Source of the DNA: Vitellaria paradoxa
Lineage: Eukaryota > Streptophyta > Magnoliopsida > Ericales > Sapotaceae
Assembly (NCBI GenBank): GCA_019916065.1
Contig: CM034233.1
Location: 44,006,250 to 44,070,249 of the forward strand
Length of the DNA stretch: 64,000 nucleotides
Direction: 5' to 3'
The notes under the pieces are model-generated. The model had not been told where the DNA came from, made no database searches, and was given only the letters and a program-made list of their open reading frames with translations. The position numbers and the translations under genes are program-made. Below, in pieces: positions 32,035 through 45,228 of this stretch (within the stretch, counting starts at the first letter, position 1; each line of letters begins with the position of its first letter).

Positions 32035-34785
32035 CGTAACACCCTTAAGTTTCATGTTAATATAATTTGATGGTTTTAACATGTTTTTAGGCATGTTAGT
32101 ATGTTAATTAAGTAAGTTTAGTCATTAAAGATGACTTAGGGGTGTGAATTTTGGAAGAAATTGACAAAATAGCTCAAAAGTCAACATTTTGACTCGGGAG
32201 CACGCTGAGGGGCGCCCGTGGTTTTTGAGGGGCGCCCCTAGCTCTAGGACGGGCGCTCGTGGTTTTGAGGGGCGCCCCACTTGTGCAGAAAATCAACAGT
32301 AGGGGTCCTCTGCTTTTTCCAGCCGGACCCTCACCCCTATACACCTATATTTAGGCTAGGGGGTGGAAAATTATGGAAGGCACTGTTGAGGGGTTTAAAA
32401 TATTGTTATATATATATATATATGATGGATTTGATGCAAGAGAGAGAGAGAGAGAATCGGCTAGGGAAGCAAAAGAAGAGCAAGAGAAGAGCAAAGGAGA
32501 AGAAGAAGACCACCGATTGGGTTTTCAAATGTAGGTCTTCCAAACCTTCATGGAATTCAAATTCCTTTTACAAGATTGAAATTAGGACCTTAAGAAACCT
32601 TCCTATGTTATTTATTTTTAGTTTTGATCAAGAAGGAAGAAGATTGGAGCCATGAAAGTTTGAGGGTTTGGAAGCTCAAGACACCCTTTTGTTGATCTAT
32701 CTTTTTACCACTCAAGGTAGGGATTTCTAGTCTCATTTTAACATATATGAGATGTATTTGATCTAATAAATACTTCTATAAGATTTATTTAAGATTTGGA
32801 AACCTTGGAAGTGGAGTTTGTGTGGATAAATGGTTGTGTGTATATATATGTATAGGTTGGAGTAAGATTTTTGTATTGAAGAAATGAATGGATTAAAATT
32901 TGTTTTGATGGACTTTTTGGAGTCTTTTAGGTCCTAAACAACCCAAGAAAATAAGGTATTAGGTTAGATATTGGATTGGGTAAAGTTTAGAACCTAAAAA
33001 CACGGCTTAGAGTTTGAACCGGAGCAGAAAAACTTTCTGGACAACAGAGGGGCGCCCGTGGGTTTTGGAGGGGCGCCCATGACCCTTAGGGGCGCCCGTG
33101 AACTTTTGGTGGGGCGCCCACCGAGACCAGAACACTTTTCCTGATTTTTCTTAACTTGACTTCCTACCTTAGGATTATGAAGGGGGTTGGTAATATGTTT
33201 GTATATGAGACTTTTATTTGATTAATTGTATGGATTTTAAAATGGAAATGAGCTTTCAAAAAGTGATTAAGGATTGATGATCTTAAACCTATGGGATTAA
33301 GCTTATAAAGGGGGAATGCTTGCTACCATGAATGAAATGAATTGGAAGCCTACTTTGAGACAAGAGTCTTAATCAAATAGAATTGTGAATATGCCTTAAT
33401 GTAAATTAAATATTGAAGTGTATGAACTTGTGATTGCATTACTGAATTGTGATTTGGCAAAAAGGAGCTCATGTTCATAACAATGAAAGATGTTAAATGT
33501 TTGATGATGCTTAATAAATGTTGTTACGTAATGAATCATGGGATGAACCGGAATGTGGTTGTGCGTATTGGAAAGTGATGATAATGAACGTGAATTATGA
33601 TTGATGAGTGTTGAATGTGATGAACGATTGGTTGTGTGTGCCGGGGGCTGTGGTGGGGTGCAGAAATAGGAAGGGTCGTGAGATTACCCGTAGGTTGAAA
33701 GACCCGGAACCTGCGTAGGGTTTGGTGTCAATGCCAGTGGGTTAGTAGCCCACAACATTGTGTGTGTTTTGGCTCCTCATGGCCCTGGACGGTGATCCTA
33801 AACGACGACGTTGGTTTATCGTTTCCGTTGGGTACTGGCCCATAAAAGACGATAATATGTATGCACCCAACCCCCAAGGATTGTGTGGTTATGGCTATGT
33901 GATTGATTAATGAAATGATGGTACTGTGGATGTGATTTCATGATTGAATGATGAACAAATGTAATGTGGATGTCGATATGTGATTGAATGTTGAATATGT
34001 GATAATGTGATATGGAATATGATTGGATACAAAGTTGGGAATTTTAATAAGGGAGAATAATTAGACTTGAATGCTACACTATGATGTTATTGAATAAAGA
34101 TAAATAGTGTAAATATGGTTATGTGGTCGGTTTGATTAAATATCTAAGAGACAATTGAAATGTGATATGAACACATGTATAGAATTTCAAAGATTAAGTA
34201 TTAAATGGAATTGAATCATTGGTATGATATTGTTGTGCAAAAATTTATATATTCTAAATCGGTTATATAGTTATGTTGATAAATTGTTGTGGCTCTAGAA
34301 CATGTTGAGATAACTAGATGCACCATGAATAGTATGCATGTTTGGAATACGTATCATGTATGTTTATTTGAGACCTTGTGAGCACAAGTGGACCCGTGCT
34401 CACGTCCCTACAGAATTTGATGCAGGTACATGCCATGATAATCAGGTAGGCTAATGGGGTTGGACTAGAAGGGTGTGCACGAGCCCTACCAAGCTTAGTA
34501 AAGCTCTTGGTTATTTAGTTTAAATTTCTTTTGGAGTTGTAATATTGTACATGGAGGACTTGTTCGATTTAGTTGTAAGAGCCCTAAGGCCTGAGTTATA
34601 TATTAATGAGAGGATTGTTGGAAGTTTGTGATTGGACTTAAACCAAGGTTAAATTTAGGTTATCTTATCTATGTCTCGGGCTCACTGGTTTACGTTGCGT
34701 TGCTCTGATTATAGGTTGGTTATGTTAATGCGTGTTCTGTGTGTTTATCACTCACCCCTCGGGTCACGAGATCCGGGGCGTGACA
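32035..34785 (+). repeat. Solo LTR of a chromovirus-type element, family of F
   Basis: 2,751 bp beginning CGTAACACCCTTAAG (TG changed to CG) and ending CCGGGGCGTGACA. It is flanked by perfect 5-bp duplications aacat at 32030-32034 and 34786-34790. No internal region or second LTR is present, as expected after LTR-LTR recombination. The end and a middle block match the LTR of F. It has (TA)n and (GA)n runs near 32408-32455 and two clusters of GGGGCGCCC (32209-32278, 33049-33119). The 124-codon frame at 32281-32655 lies inside it and has no recognisable domain. Confidence 0.9.
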
Positions 34786-35249
34786 AACATATATATAAGT
34801 CCCACCTACCTTAGATATGAAGAAAAGAAGAAAAAGTGAAAAAAAAATCCCAACGTTTCAAAACTTCTCTCCACTATATCTCTCACCTCAGGCGGAATCA
34901 CCATGATTCGACTCCATCACGATGATCATGATACCGGAAATAGCAAGGTTTGGTTATCGGTAACCTTTGGCTATCACTTTCTCTCTCTACTTTCTTTATT
35001 CTCTCTCTCTTTCCCCCCTCCCCTATGGTCTATCTCAAAGCACTCAAAAGCATCTAGAGAAAAAAAGAAAAGAAAAAGGAAAATGAAAAAGGGTTGGGCC
35101 CTTTGGCTTTGTTGTCCAACCTAATATAGCTTTGAGCCAAGCTTGGCCTAGGAACAATAAATTAAATCCAACCATCCAAACCTAACCTCAGGTCTAATTA
35201 TTTAATTGGCTCAAAACCGTAAATAAATTACCAAAATAAAATATCGAGG
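34786..35249 (-). repeat. LTR-like sequence G, right piece (tentative)
   Basis: Continues G after the solo LTR. The right edge read on the minus strand is TGTAACACCTCGATATTTTA, a typical gypsy LTR start, overlapping the start of H by a few bases. A pyrimidine-rich CTCTCTCT / CCCCCCTCCCC stretch lies at 34980-35030. The frame at 34903-35124 is low complexity and not supported as a gene. Confidence 0.4.
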
Positions 35250-37386
35250 TGTTACACTCCCTTAGGCTGTCTGGTGTTTTGGACTTTAAAAGCTCATTTC
35301 TCTTCATCCCAAGTCCCTTAGGTTATAATCTAAGCCCAAAATTATCAAATGCAACCCAAATGAATTCCATTTATCTTCTATTTCGTTATGCACGATTCCA
35401 ACATTTCAAAATTAATAAAATAGGAATTTCCAGTTCATCACAGTTTTGATACAAACACACACACCTGCAGCAAAATCTGTAGGGGATTAAGCACAATCCA
35501 CTAGTTCCCACTGTCAAATTTTTTATATAAAACATATACCATAGCATGTCTACTAAATGAGCATGAGATATATTTCCCCATCTCATCTCGTTTAACCATT
35601 ACAACAGTTCTCAATCATCTTATACTCCATTTATATTAAAATAAAAAAAATCAATATATTAGTGGGTTAGGCAATCTGCCAAATGAGTTTGTGGCCATAG
35701 AACCTAACCCAAACCACGTATTTAATACCTTCCTCATGTGACCCTACTCATAGAGTGAACCATGTGATTCCACATCTGCCACTTTGGCTAAGCCTTAAGA
35801 GTAAATATACATGTTAATCAATGTCTATCTCACTTTATAGGCTACTAATCTATTGGAGATGAGTCACAATCCCTTTAGGTTTCAGAATTTTTGACCCTTG
35901 GGTATAGACCTACACTTTATTTTTAGCACTGCTACAACCAAAACCCAAAATTAATATTTATCACACATATTCATATATCAATATTTTTGATATACTCATC
36001 CACTTCATAATCTCATTAATGCATATCAATAAGTGATAGCCTCACATTCATTTAATCCTTTATCCATCATATAAATGATGAACGTTTATTAAGTCAACAA
36101 GTCTAACCCATTAATATATTAAGCCCAAATATGCCTAATCATTAAAATGAAGGTGTACAAACTGAGTAATGTCAAGGTCAGTCATGTGCACAGCAAAGCA
36201 CATGCCATGCACATGAATGGCAATGTAGTCAATTGTGGGCAAGAGAATGACCTCTAGCACATGAGACTATTAGGCCCAAAGGCATGCACACGAGGAGAAA
36301 CCTCTCATGTGCACAAAGCAAATTCTTCTCCAGGCGCGTGCACGAAAAGCTTTTGTGGCATGCACAAGAAAGAAGGAGGCTGCTAGCGTGTGCGTGAGAT
36401 TTAGCCTCGTGTACACACGATAGAGACCCACCTACATTGGTCTAGTTATCTCTATTTTTTGGTTTTTCAAACCATTTCCAAGCTTAAGCTAAACAAGTTT
36501 CAGAATTTCACATGCGAAACTATGTAATAACAAGTTAGGAATGATCTCAAACATGTTTTATGCTTTGATTTACACCGTAAAATAAAATTTGATGAAAACA
36601 TGTTTGATAATAGGTTTCTCTCACTATATGTACATATATGGATACTGAAAATGCTTCCAAAACTAACCAAATTAACTTTAAACATGGTAAATTCAAAATA
36701 GTAATAACCTATACATGCTCTCATTAGATGAATTAACATAAAAAAACAACCCTTACCTCTATTCTAAAGTAGAGAATGAGAGAAAATGAAAGAAAGATGT
36801 GATGATGATTGTTGAAGATGAAAATGGGAAACCCAACCCACAAAATGATATCAACTCGGAAGAAAACAAGATACCACAACCACAGTTCTATGTAAAACCA
36901 TGAACTCATGAACAATCACAACCTAAATTCAAATAAAAAAAAAGATAAATAAATAGATAGAGCGTTAATCGGTGATGGTGATAGATTAGAGTGTTAATTG
37001 GTGATGCTGGCAGATTAGGCATAGAGTGGCTATCGTGCCAAAACCCTCTCCAAGAGTATGAGTGAGAAGTTGACAAACAACAAATTTTTAAGAGAAATAG
37101 GTAAGCTACTAACACACAAGACCCAGGTGAAGGCCATGCACACGAGGATGGACTATGCATAGCTTTCAAAAAAGGAGGGTTGGACGTGCGCATGAATAAA
37201 GCGATTGATGTCGTGCATGTAAAAATAATTTAGGTGTGCACAGGACAAAGTGAAATATTAGAATTTAGGCTAATTTTAGGCCAAGACTCAACGGCTTCTG
37301 TCAAGGAAGTAAAATAATAATTAAACTCTCAAAATGCATAAATATGATGTCATAAGTGATATAATAAACAAATCTGAGTTATTACA
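35250..37386 (-). repeat. LTR-like sequence H (tentative)
   Basis: Edges read TGTTACACTCCC at the left and, on the minus strand, TGTAATAACTCAGATTTG at the right (37386), both LTR-like. No PBS, polypurine tract or coding sequence is visible. Two clusters of GTGCAC / GCATGC-type motifs lie at 36185-36420 and 37125-37250. Neighbouring 5-mers do not match as a target duplication. The frames at 35249-35586 and 36500-37193 are not recognisable proteins. Confidence 0.35.
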
Positions 37387-37387
37387 T

Positions 37388-38011
37388 TGTGACTCCAAAT
37401 CTTTCAATAATAAAGGTATTATCGGCTCAAAGTTAAAATCGAATAGTTGACTTTAAAGATTTCTAAAAGAATCACATACAATTCTATAATTTATGAAATT
37501 AAACCTAGTAACTCTCGCACATCCAATTTTATCAGAAAAATATTTAGAATTTGAGTAGATTTCTAGGTATGAATGTTTTGTAAAAACTTAGATTTGTGTT
37601 GGTGTAAGGGCCAAACTAAGACAACAGTTTAAATGCAAATTCTTGTAAAATAGAGTTTAGCTCATATATTTGTAAGCTTTTTATTTTTGAAAATTAGACT
37701 TCAAGCATTACAACTTTTTTGTTGAACATTTTTACAAAATCAAATGTAAAGGGTCAAAAATATCATTGAAGAAGGTTTTTTGAAAAGCTCAATTTTGGCA
37801 CTGGTTCCATGTTTTGGGTATAACTTTTGATTGAAAATTTAGATTAAGGTGATTCTTTTTGGTTTGAAAAAAAACATAAAATACACTTTCGTATTTTGCC
37901 TGATGTCCAAATCATTCATTTATATAACCAAAATCACATTGAAAGTCAAAAAGTAGTGTTGTTGACGTTGGAGAATTTATGTTAGACGTCCCCATGGCAA
38001 GGCCATGCCCA
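37388..38011 (+). repeat. LTR of element J, left part (split by the copia element)
   Basis: Starts TGTGACTCC right after H and ends in gccca at the copia insertion. It continues at 46509. The last 25 bases carry CCCATGGC, GGCCATGCCC motifs that resume on the far side. Together the two pieces make about 1.08 kb followed by a priming site, so an LTR is likely. The left edge is inferred. Confidence 0.5.
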
Positions 38012-39284
38012 TGTTGAGATGTATAAGTCATATATTAAATGATGAACTGATTTTATTTTAGCAATGAATTATTATTTAGTTTATCTAAAGTTTCTTTATT
38101 ATTTATGGATGCATATATTTCATGTGATGAATGTAATCCTTGATTGATTAATAAACTTGATTCGTGTGCATAAAAGTGTTTCATACACAGGAGATATGAA
38201 TCTAAGTATTAATCAATCTAGATTTGTTCACAGTCAGTGTTGAGATGGAGACATTTCAATTGAAAGATTGTAACATTTTAGATTTCTATATGACAGAATG
38301 ATTTATCTCAATCATTATCGTAGTGGACTTTGAATCTAAAGTGTTCGTATGAAAGACACTGAACAGGACAATGATAAGAAACACATCTAAGCTATGCTAT
38401 CCGCATTGATATATTTCTTATGTTCACTCTAAGCAATTGCTCTAAATCCTGAGATAGTGATGGACACTATTTTATGTAATGATGACTTTAATGCATTAGG
38501 AGTGAGGCTGATTATCATTAGGCCAACACCTCAGTGTTTTGGGAAATCATTATATAAAACTAGGGAACATACACTATCAAGATGGAATCTACAATCTCAT
38601 TTAAGACAGGATATTATCCATATTAAGAACATTAACTAATCATTAAATCCGAATTCGGTCATCTTAATAATATGTTATTAAGATAGTGACCAACACAAAA
38701 TGATTAGAATAATAGTTCTTAGAATATGGAGGAAGGCATCAATTAGAATTGGATAGCTTCCTAATTCTAATTGTCTCAATATCTGGTGGAGGGGCTCAAT
38801 TGCAAAACTAAAGAGTGAATAAGGTATTTTGTGAAATTATTTCAATAAACTGGGGTTGGAGTTCAATTATACCTTTTTAGTGGAGTAAGGTAGCATTATT
38901 AGGGGTTGTATTCGTAATTATGAAATAATTATGGGTAATTTCCCAATTAGCCAACTTAAGTTTATTTGCACCTAAGTCCTTCGCTCTTGCCTATATAAAG
39001 GACTAGTTTGTTAGGTTGCCCACACAACCCTAGACATCAGAAAACCCTGAGAGGATCCTAATAGGAGAAAGAGCAGAAAAACTAGGCGTCTTAATCGTCA
39101 GAAGAAGAAAAGTTCAAGAAACCAAGATCAAATCAAGAAATAACAAAAGGTTAGTTTTGTTTATTAATTTAATTTCGCTTTTGTATTTTGAATACAATTA
39201 TATAAAGAAGTTTATAATTTTTCATGCATGATCGATCCGAAATTTTTTTTTAAAACATATTCCGCTGCGTTCTTAATTCCAATA
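38012..39284 (+). repeat. Copia 5' LTR
   Basis: 1,273 bp, TGTTGAGATGTATAAGTC to TTCCAATA. Compared with the 3' copy it has lost the GCCCTAAA after GAGATGTAT. The frame at 38457-38639 is a chance ORF present in the LTR. The expected CA end is TA here. Confidence 0.93.
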
Positions 39285-39286
39285 AT

Positions 39287-39299
39287 TGGTATCAGAGCC
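39287..39299 (+). other. Copia primer-binding site (initiator Met tRNA)
   Basis: TGGTATCAGAGCC, perfect, beginning 3 bases after the 5' LTR. Confidence 0.92.
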
Positions 39300-41252
39300 A
39301 GGTTTTGCATGATTTTTTATAACTTCTAGTTTGTTCATGGAATTAAAATAAGTTTTAATTTATTTATGCGAGTTGTATTGATTAATTGCTGTCCAGAATA
39401 TTAATTAAAATTAGATTTTAGTTAATATGAGAAGAAAAAGAAATCCTCACCAAGAATGGGTTTGTTGAATATTTTTTTTATTTGGCCAAAGAGTTGGACA
39501 CAAAATAAAGGGTTTTTCTATTTTTTTATTTTAATTATTTTTTGAAATTGTTTCTTAAAAAAAAATTTCCAGCGACCACGAAGGGTTCACTGGAATCCTA
39601 ATCTTACGGGAGGAAGGATGTGGTGTCTTGCACAATCCCAAAAGGCTTGGAATTCTAGCGTGTTACCCGCATAGGAATCACGGTTTGGAAATATTTCCTT
39701 TTGTCAGTTTTGATTCCACGCTTCTCGATGCACCATAACTAATGTACACAGCTGGCAGCAAGCCTTCCAAGTGCTGGAATTAGACTAAGGCTCTGTTTGC
39801 CTGTCAATTTTTCTAAAAACTGCGTTATTTGGCCGTTTTGACATCAAAATAAATTCGTTTTGAACCCAATTTTTGTCTATAACTCTCTAACAACCTAAAA
39901 AATAGTTTTAAAAATTAAAATTCAATTTTTGAATATTTTAAATATTTTTAAAATTATAGATTGTTTAAAATTTTTAAAAATAAGGTTTTTGGTTCAAAAC
40001 GAAGTCAAGTTCTTTCCTAATTTTTTCTCTAGTTCTGGACATTCTTTAATGTATGATTAAAGATTTGCAATTAATTAATATAAAGTTAGGAATTAATAAT
40101 TGTTATTAATTCTAAACTTTACATAATAATTCATATGTTACAATTTTATTGTCGTTTAAAATTGTTTGGTTATGAATGATTATATATGCTTGTTATAAAT
40201 GTGACATGGGGATCTCTCTTTTGATTGGTCAATAGGAAAAGATTGTATAAATTTATATGGAAGGCTTGTACAGGGCAATAAACCTGGTTTTCCAGTGAAA
40301 GGGCAAATTTATTAGTTTCCCTATTTTTTTCTTCATTTTTTTATTTTTATCTTCCAACTATTTAGAAATTATGTACGCCCATTCGTGGGCATAGGCATTA
40401 TGTAATTTTTGAATGTTGAAGAAACGAAGAGGAAGAAGGAGACCAAGGAGGTCGAGTTCAACCTCCTTGTAGACTGGAAACCAAAAGAGAGATGTTGTTT
40501 ACGTTTATGCATATTTATACTGCGTGCGATGTTATTATATTTGATAATATACATGTTGTGCATGCATGCTAGAAAAACACTTTTTTAAAATCCATGAACT
40601 TAAAAAGAAAAAATCATTCATAACTTGCTTCGAAATTTTGTAAAAGAAAGTCTTTTTCAAAATTAAATTTTATTTTTTGAAAATAAAAGAAAGCAAGACA
40701 TGAATAATAAATTTTAAAGTATCCTCAAATTTAAAATTCAAGTGTTGGTCTTCCATTATCGGTTCATAGTAAGATGAGGATAAGCATCTCGAGTCATCTT
40801 CGAGTGACCGTTCCCCATGGAAGGTGCTTATTCTCATTAGCTACAAGATTGAATCTCTTAGGATAAGGATGATTGAGACGGTGTAAGGGTGATTCTCCCC
40901 ACGAGAACACTTGCTTACAACAGTTGTCTTTCATTCAAGATAATGGTGTGCACTTGATCAAAAGAAAAATAACTGTTGTCCCCATGACTTAGTTATTTTA
41001 CTTTTGAAGACCAAATGGAGGGTATTATAATATCATATGGTATGAGATGCCTAGTTGATATTGTAAAAGATATCATCCTCTTAATCATATAGGTGGCATT
41101 TGATTTTCCCACGAAGCATGTTATTTATATGGATTAAGTCCCTTTGTATTCATTTATAGTGTCTTAAGGATAGCACTATTAGATAATGAAAAACAAAAGC
41201 ATATTTTTTTTTGTTTGCATCCATACTTAATGTTTTTTTTATTTTTTATCAG
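39300..41252 (+). other. Copia untranslated leader
   Basis: About 1.95 kb with no supported ORF. AT-rich with some more structured parts (39570-39790, 40740-41100). A TAAGGCTCTGTTTGCCTG string at 39788 resembles the end of a Tourist-like MITE but no partner end was found. A leader this long is unusual for copia, and a role in packaging or translation is possible. Confidence 0.5.
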
Positions 41253-42127
41253 ATGTCATAATTTAATCATCTCTCCATCATACTCAATCAAAACAAGCTC
41301 ACTGGGCCCAATTATGTTGATTGGAAACAGAATCTGGATATTGTACTCATTGCTGAAGGGTACAAATATGTTCTTACCACTGAATGTCCAATATTACCAA
41401 AAGAAGGTGCATCTCAAGAGGAGCGTGATTGTCACGCAAAATGAGTGAAAGCTGATGAGATGGCTCGGTGTTATATTCTAGCATCGATGTCCACCAGAGC
41501 ATGGCTACTGCTTATGATATCATGTTCAACCTCAAGGAGATGTTTGAGGAACAGAGCAGGCCTGCTACGCAGACTGCCATGAAAGCATTATTGAACCCTA
41601 AGATGGCTAAAGGAACTCCAGTAGAAGAACATGTTTTAATAATTATGGATTATTTAAACATACTGGAGGTCCTTGGAGCTGAAATTGATGGAGAGTCCCA
41701 TATTGATATCATCCTTGAGTCGCTGCCAGACTCTTTTAACCAGTTCAAGTTAAATGTTAACATGAACAAACTTGGGTTTTCATTAGCAGAGCTTCTTAAC
41801 GCTCTGAAGGCAACGAAGGGTATTATCAAGAGCAATCCTAATGTTCATTTTGCTGCAACTTCTTCTTCCAAGCCTAAGCATAAAGGCAAAGGCAAGGGAA
41901 AGAAGAAAGTTGGTCCCAAAGGCACCAAGGATGTTGGTAATATCCCAATTGTGAACAAAGGGAACAAGAAAAAAGCAAACGCCAAGCCAAAAGGAAAATG
42001 TTTCTACTGCAGCGTGGACGGACATCGGAAGAGGAATTGCCCTACCAATCTAGCACAAAAGCCTGCAGGTATACCTGAATCATTTGTTATTGAAGTAAGC
42101 TTGTTAGTGGGTACTTCGTATTCTTAG
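41253..42127 (+). pseudogene. Copia gag
   Basis: The original start is probably the ATG at 41253. Codon 3 is TAA; downstream LNQNKLTGPNYVDWK is the conserved start of copia gags. A frameshift near 41490 moves to the frame open from 41468 to 42127. There the UBN2/gag core is clear (AYDIMFNLKEMFEEQSRPA, MDYLNILEVLGAEIDGE, NMNKLGFSLAELLNALKA). It is followed by a Lys/Gly-rich linker and a zinc knuckle CFYCSVDGHRKRNC (CX2CX4HX4C, about residue 178). The frame ends in a TAG at 42125 that interrupts the protease junction. Confidence 0.9.
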
Positions 42128-42400
42128 TGTATAGACTCTGGAGCAACTAATCACATTTGTAATTCGTTGTATGGGTTTCCGGAAACCGAGAGGCTAAGTG
42201 ATGGAGAGGTTTGCTTGCACCTTGGCGATGGCTCCAAGATTGCTGTTATTTCAATTGGAGTAGTTAGATTATTTTTTAGTGATAAAACCTTAGTTTTAGA
42301 AAATTGCCTTTATGTACCTAGCATTAAAAGAAATTTAGTTTCAGTTTCTTGTTTGATTAAAAAAGGATATTCAATTGTTTTTTAACTCTTCAGTTACTAC
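42128..42400 (+). pseudogene. Copia aspartic protease
   Basis: In frame just after the TAG at 42125-42127 the sequence reads CIDSGATNHICNS, the intact copia protease active site. The family usually has Trp before this Cys, so the TAG probably replaced TGG. It continues to SVSCLIKKGYSIVF and stops at 42383, where a T-run shifts the frame. The protease core is otherwise well preserved. Confidence 0.88.
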
Positions 42401-43690
42401 TAAATTAAATGGTTCTTTTATTTCCTCTAGTACATTGACAAATGGCTTATATTTGATTACTCCACAAATGAATGAGATTCATGACATAGAAAGCAGTAAT
42501 TCACAACCATCATCATTATCATTTGTTTCACCAAATCTTAAAAAAAAAGGTGTCTTCAAGTAATCCAACATATCTTTGGCATTTGAGACTTGGTCATATT
42601 AATCTGAATAGGATAACAAGGTTGGTAAAAGAAGATACTTTATCTTCATTGGTAGTGGAGCCATTACCAACTTGTGTATCCTGCTTAGAGGGTAAAATGA
42701 CCAAGAGACCCTTTTCTGCAAAAGGGAACAGAGCTAAAGAGTTATTAGAGTTAGTTCAAACAGATGTGTGCGGACCTCTGAATGTCAAAGCTCGAGGAGG
42801 TTATAAGTATTTCATCACTTTCACATATGATTACTCTAGGTATGGTTATGTTTATCTTTTGCATCATAAGTTTGAAGCTTTTGAAAAGTTCAAAGAGTTT
42901 CAAGCTGACGTAGAAAAGCAATTAGATAAGAACATAAAGTCACTTAGATTTTATTGAGGTGGTGAGTATCTCTCCAGTGACTTTTGTAAACACTTGTTGG
43001 ATAATGGGATTATATCTCAGTTGTCTGCACCAGGCACGCCTCAGCAGAATGGTGTAGCTGAGAGAAAAAAAAAAGACGCTTTTAGATATGGTTAGATCAA
43101 TGATAAATTATTCTGATCTGCCTATATTTCTTTGGGGATACGCCTTAGAAACAGCTATCTATATTCTGAACTCTATTCCAACTAAGTCTACCCCTAAGAC
43201 TCCCACTGAGTTGTGGACTGGATGACGTCGCAGTTTGCAACACTAAAGGATATGGGGTTACCCTACATAAGTGTTGAAAGGCAAGACTGGTAAGTTGGAA
43301 TCGAGATCAGAATTGAGCTATTTCATAGGATATGCAAAAGGAACAAAAGGTTGGCTATTTTATAATCCTAGGGAGCAGAAGGTGTTCATTAGCACAAATG
43401 CTGTCTTCCTAGAAGATGATTATATTATGGACCAGAAACCTAAAGGCAGAGTTAAGCTAGATGAGATAGATAGTTCTCATCCACTAATCACTGACACAGT
43501 CATTTCCCAGGATGCTCCACACACCACATCACCCAGTTCTTTTAATACACTAGAACCTCGTCGTAATGGGAGAATTGTTAGGGCACCTGACAAGTATATG
43601 TTCTTGGGAGAGAATCTCCAGGGAGAACAACAACCTGATCCTTCAAGCTATAATAAGGCTATTTCTGATATAGATGCAAATTCTTAGCAG
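42401..43690 (+). pseudogene. Copia pre-integrase domain and integrase
   Basis: The GAG-pre-integrase zinc domain is at 42560-42720 (LWHLRLGHINLNRI, CVSCLEGKMTKRPF). Integrase begins ELVQTDVCGPLNVKARGGYK with the first Asp. At 42949-42957 the expected SDRGGEY reads F-Y-stop-GGEY, so the second catalytic Asp is lost and a stop follows. [12 protein letters not shown] (near 43040) keeps the third acidic residue, then an A-run shifts the frame. The C-terminal part is open at 43271-43687 (LKGKTGKLESRSELSYFIGY, GWLFYNPREQKVF). An A-run near 42540 is a further frameshift. Confidence 0.9.
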
Positions 43691-45213
43691 AGGGCTATGA
43701 AAGTTGAAATGGAGTCTATGTACTCTAATCAAGTCTGAGAACTTGTAGAACCACCTGTCAATATTAAACCTATTGGCTAAAGTGGGTTTACAAAAGAAAG
43801 AGGGGATTAGATGGGTCTGTTCAAACCTATAAGGCTAGGCTAGTGGCTAAAGGGTTTACTCAGAAAAAGGGTATCGACTATGAGGAAATTTTTTCACCAA
43901 TTGTTATGCTTAAGTCTATCTGTATCCTCTTATCCATTGCGGCCTATCTTGATTATGAGATTTGGCAAATGGATGTCAAGATGGCATTTTTGAATGGCCA
44001 TCTTGATGAAGACATCTATATGATGCAACCAGAAGGGTTCATAGCTAAGGGCCAAGAGCATATGGTATGCAAGTTGCATAAGTTTATTTATGGACTTAAG
44101 CAAGCATCTCATAGTTCGAACATCTGTTTTGATCAAGCAATCAAATCATTTGGTTTTGATCAAAATCCAGATGAACCTTGTGTGTAAAAGAAGTGCAGTG
44201 GGAGCGTGGTGGTTTTCTTAGTCCTATATGTGGATGACATTTTACTCATTGGGAATGATATTGGTATGTTATCCACAGTTAAAATCTGGTTAGCGAAACA
44301 ATTTGATATGAAGGACTTGGGAGAGGCTGGCTACATCCTTGAGATTCAGCTTTTGCGAGATAGTAAGAATAGGATGTTAGGCCTATCTCAGACTGCATAT
44401 ATTGACAAGATACTAGTCAAGTATGCTATGCATAACTCCAAAAACGGTATAGTACCTTTCAGGCATGGGGTGCCTCTGTCCAAGAGTCAGTGTCCTAAGA
44501 CACCTTTAGAAGAGGAGCATATGAAGAAAGTCCCTTATGCTTCGGCGGTAGGGAGTCTCATGTATGCTATGCTATGTATTAGACCAGATATCTATTTTGC
44601 AGTGGGCATGGTTAGCTGGTATCAATCTAATCCTAGACCAGAACAATGGACTGCCGTAAAGCATATTCTTAAGTACTTAAGAAGGACTAAAGATTATATG
44701 CTAGTTTACAGGGGTAGAGACCTAGTTCCTATTGGATACACTGATTTAGACTTCAAGTCAGATAAGGATTCTCAAAAATCAACATCTGGTTATGTGTTTA
44801 CCTTTGGTGGAGGAGCTATCAATTGGAGAAGTATTAAGCAACAATGTATTGCTGACTCTACCACTAAAGCTGAGTACGTGGCAGCTTCAGAAGTGGCTAA
44901 AGAAGCAGTTTGGCTCAAGAAATTTCTTATGGAACTAGGAGTGGTACCACTGGCTAAGTCTCCTATTACACTTTATTGTGATAATAGTGGGGCTGTAGCT
45001 CAATCTAAGGAGCCAAGAAACCACACGGGTGGGAAACACATAGAAAGAAAGTATCACTTAGTCAGAGACATTGTTCACAGAGGTGTCATCATTGTGACAA
45101 AGATTGCATCAGTAGATAATTTAGCCGATCCTTTTACCAAGGCCTTGCCTACAAAGGTTTTTGAGTCTCATGTTGATGGGATGGGGGTTAGATGTAATGG
45201 GTCAATGACTTAA
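43691..45213 (+). pseudogene. Copia reverse transcriptase and RNase H
   Basis: One frame from 43843 to 45213 broken by a single TAA at 44185-44187 (DEPCV-stop-KK, usually Tyr). RT signatures: [57 protein letters not shown], and the palm FLVLYVDDILLIGND. RNase H signatures: GYTDLDFKSDKDSQKSTSGY, INWRSIKQQCIADSTTKAEY, LYCDNSGAVA, KHIERKYHLVRD and NLADPFTKAL. The RNase H part and RT after 44206 look almost undamaged. Upstream, 43691-43842 is broken by stops. Confidence 0.93.
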
Positions 45214-45217
45214 GTGC

Positions 45218-45228
45218 AAGTGGGAGTT
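45218..45228 (+). other. Copia polypurine tract
   Basis: AAGTGGGAGTT immediately before the 3' LTR (45229), just after the end of the pol frame. Confidence 0.8.

Noticed and set aside
32281..32655. 124-codon plus-strand ORF
   Set aside because: It lies wholly inside the solo LTR, includes translated TA and GA runs, and shows no domain.
30253..35249. G as a complete LTR with target duplication
   Set aside because: LTR-like ends are visible but flanking 5-mers (agtaa, ctccc) do not match, so it is kept only as a tentative repeat.
39788..39806. Tourist-like MITE end in the copia leader
   Set aside because: TAAGGCTCTGTTTG fits a MITE end but no inverted partner with a second TAA was found downstream.
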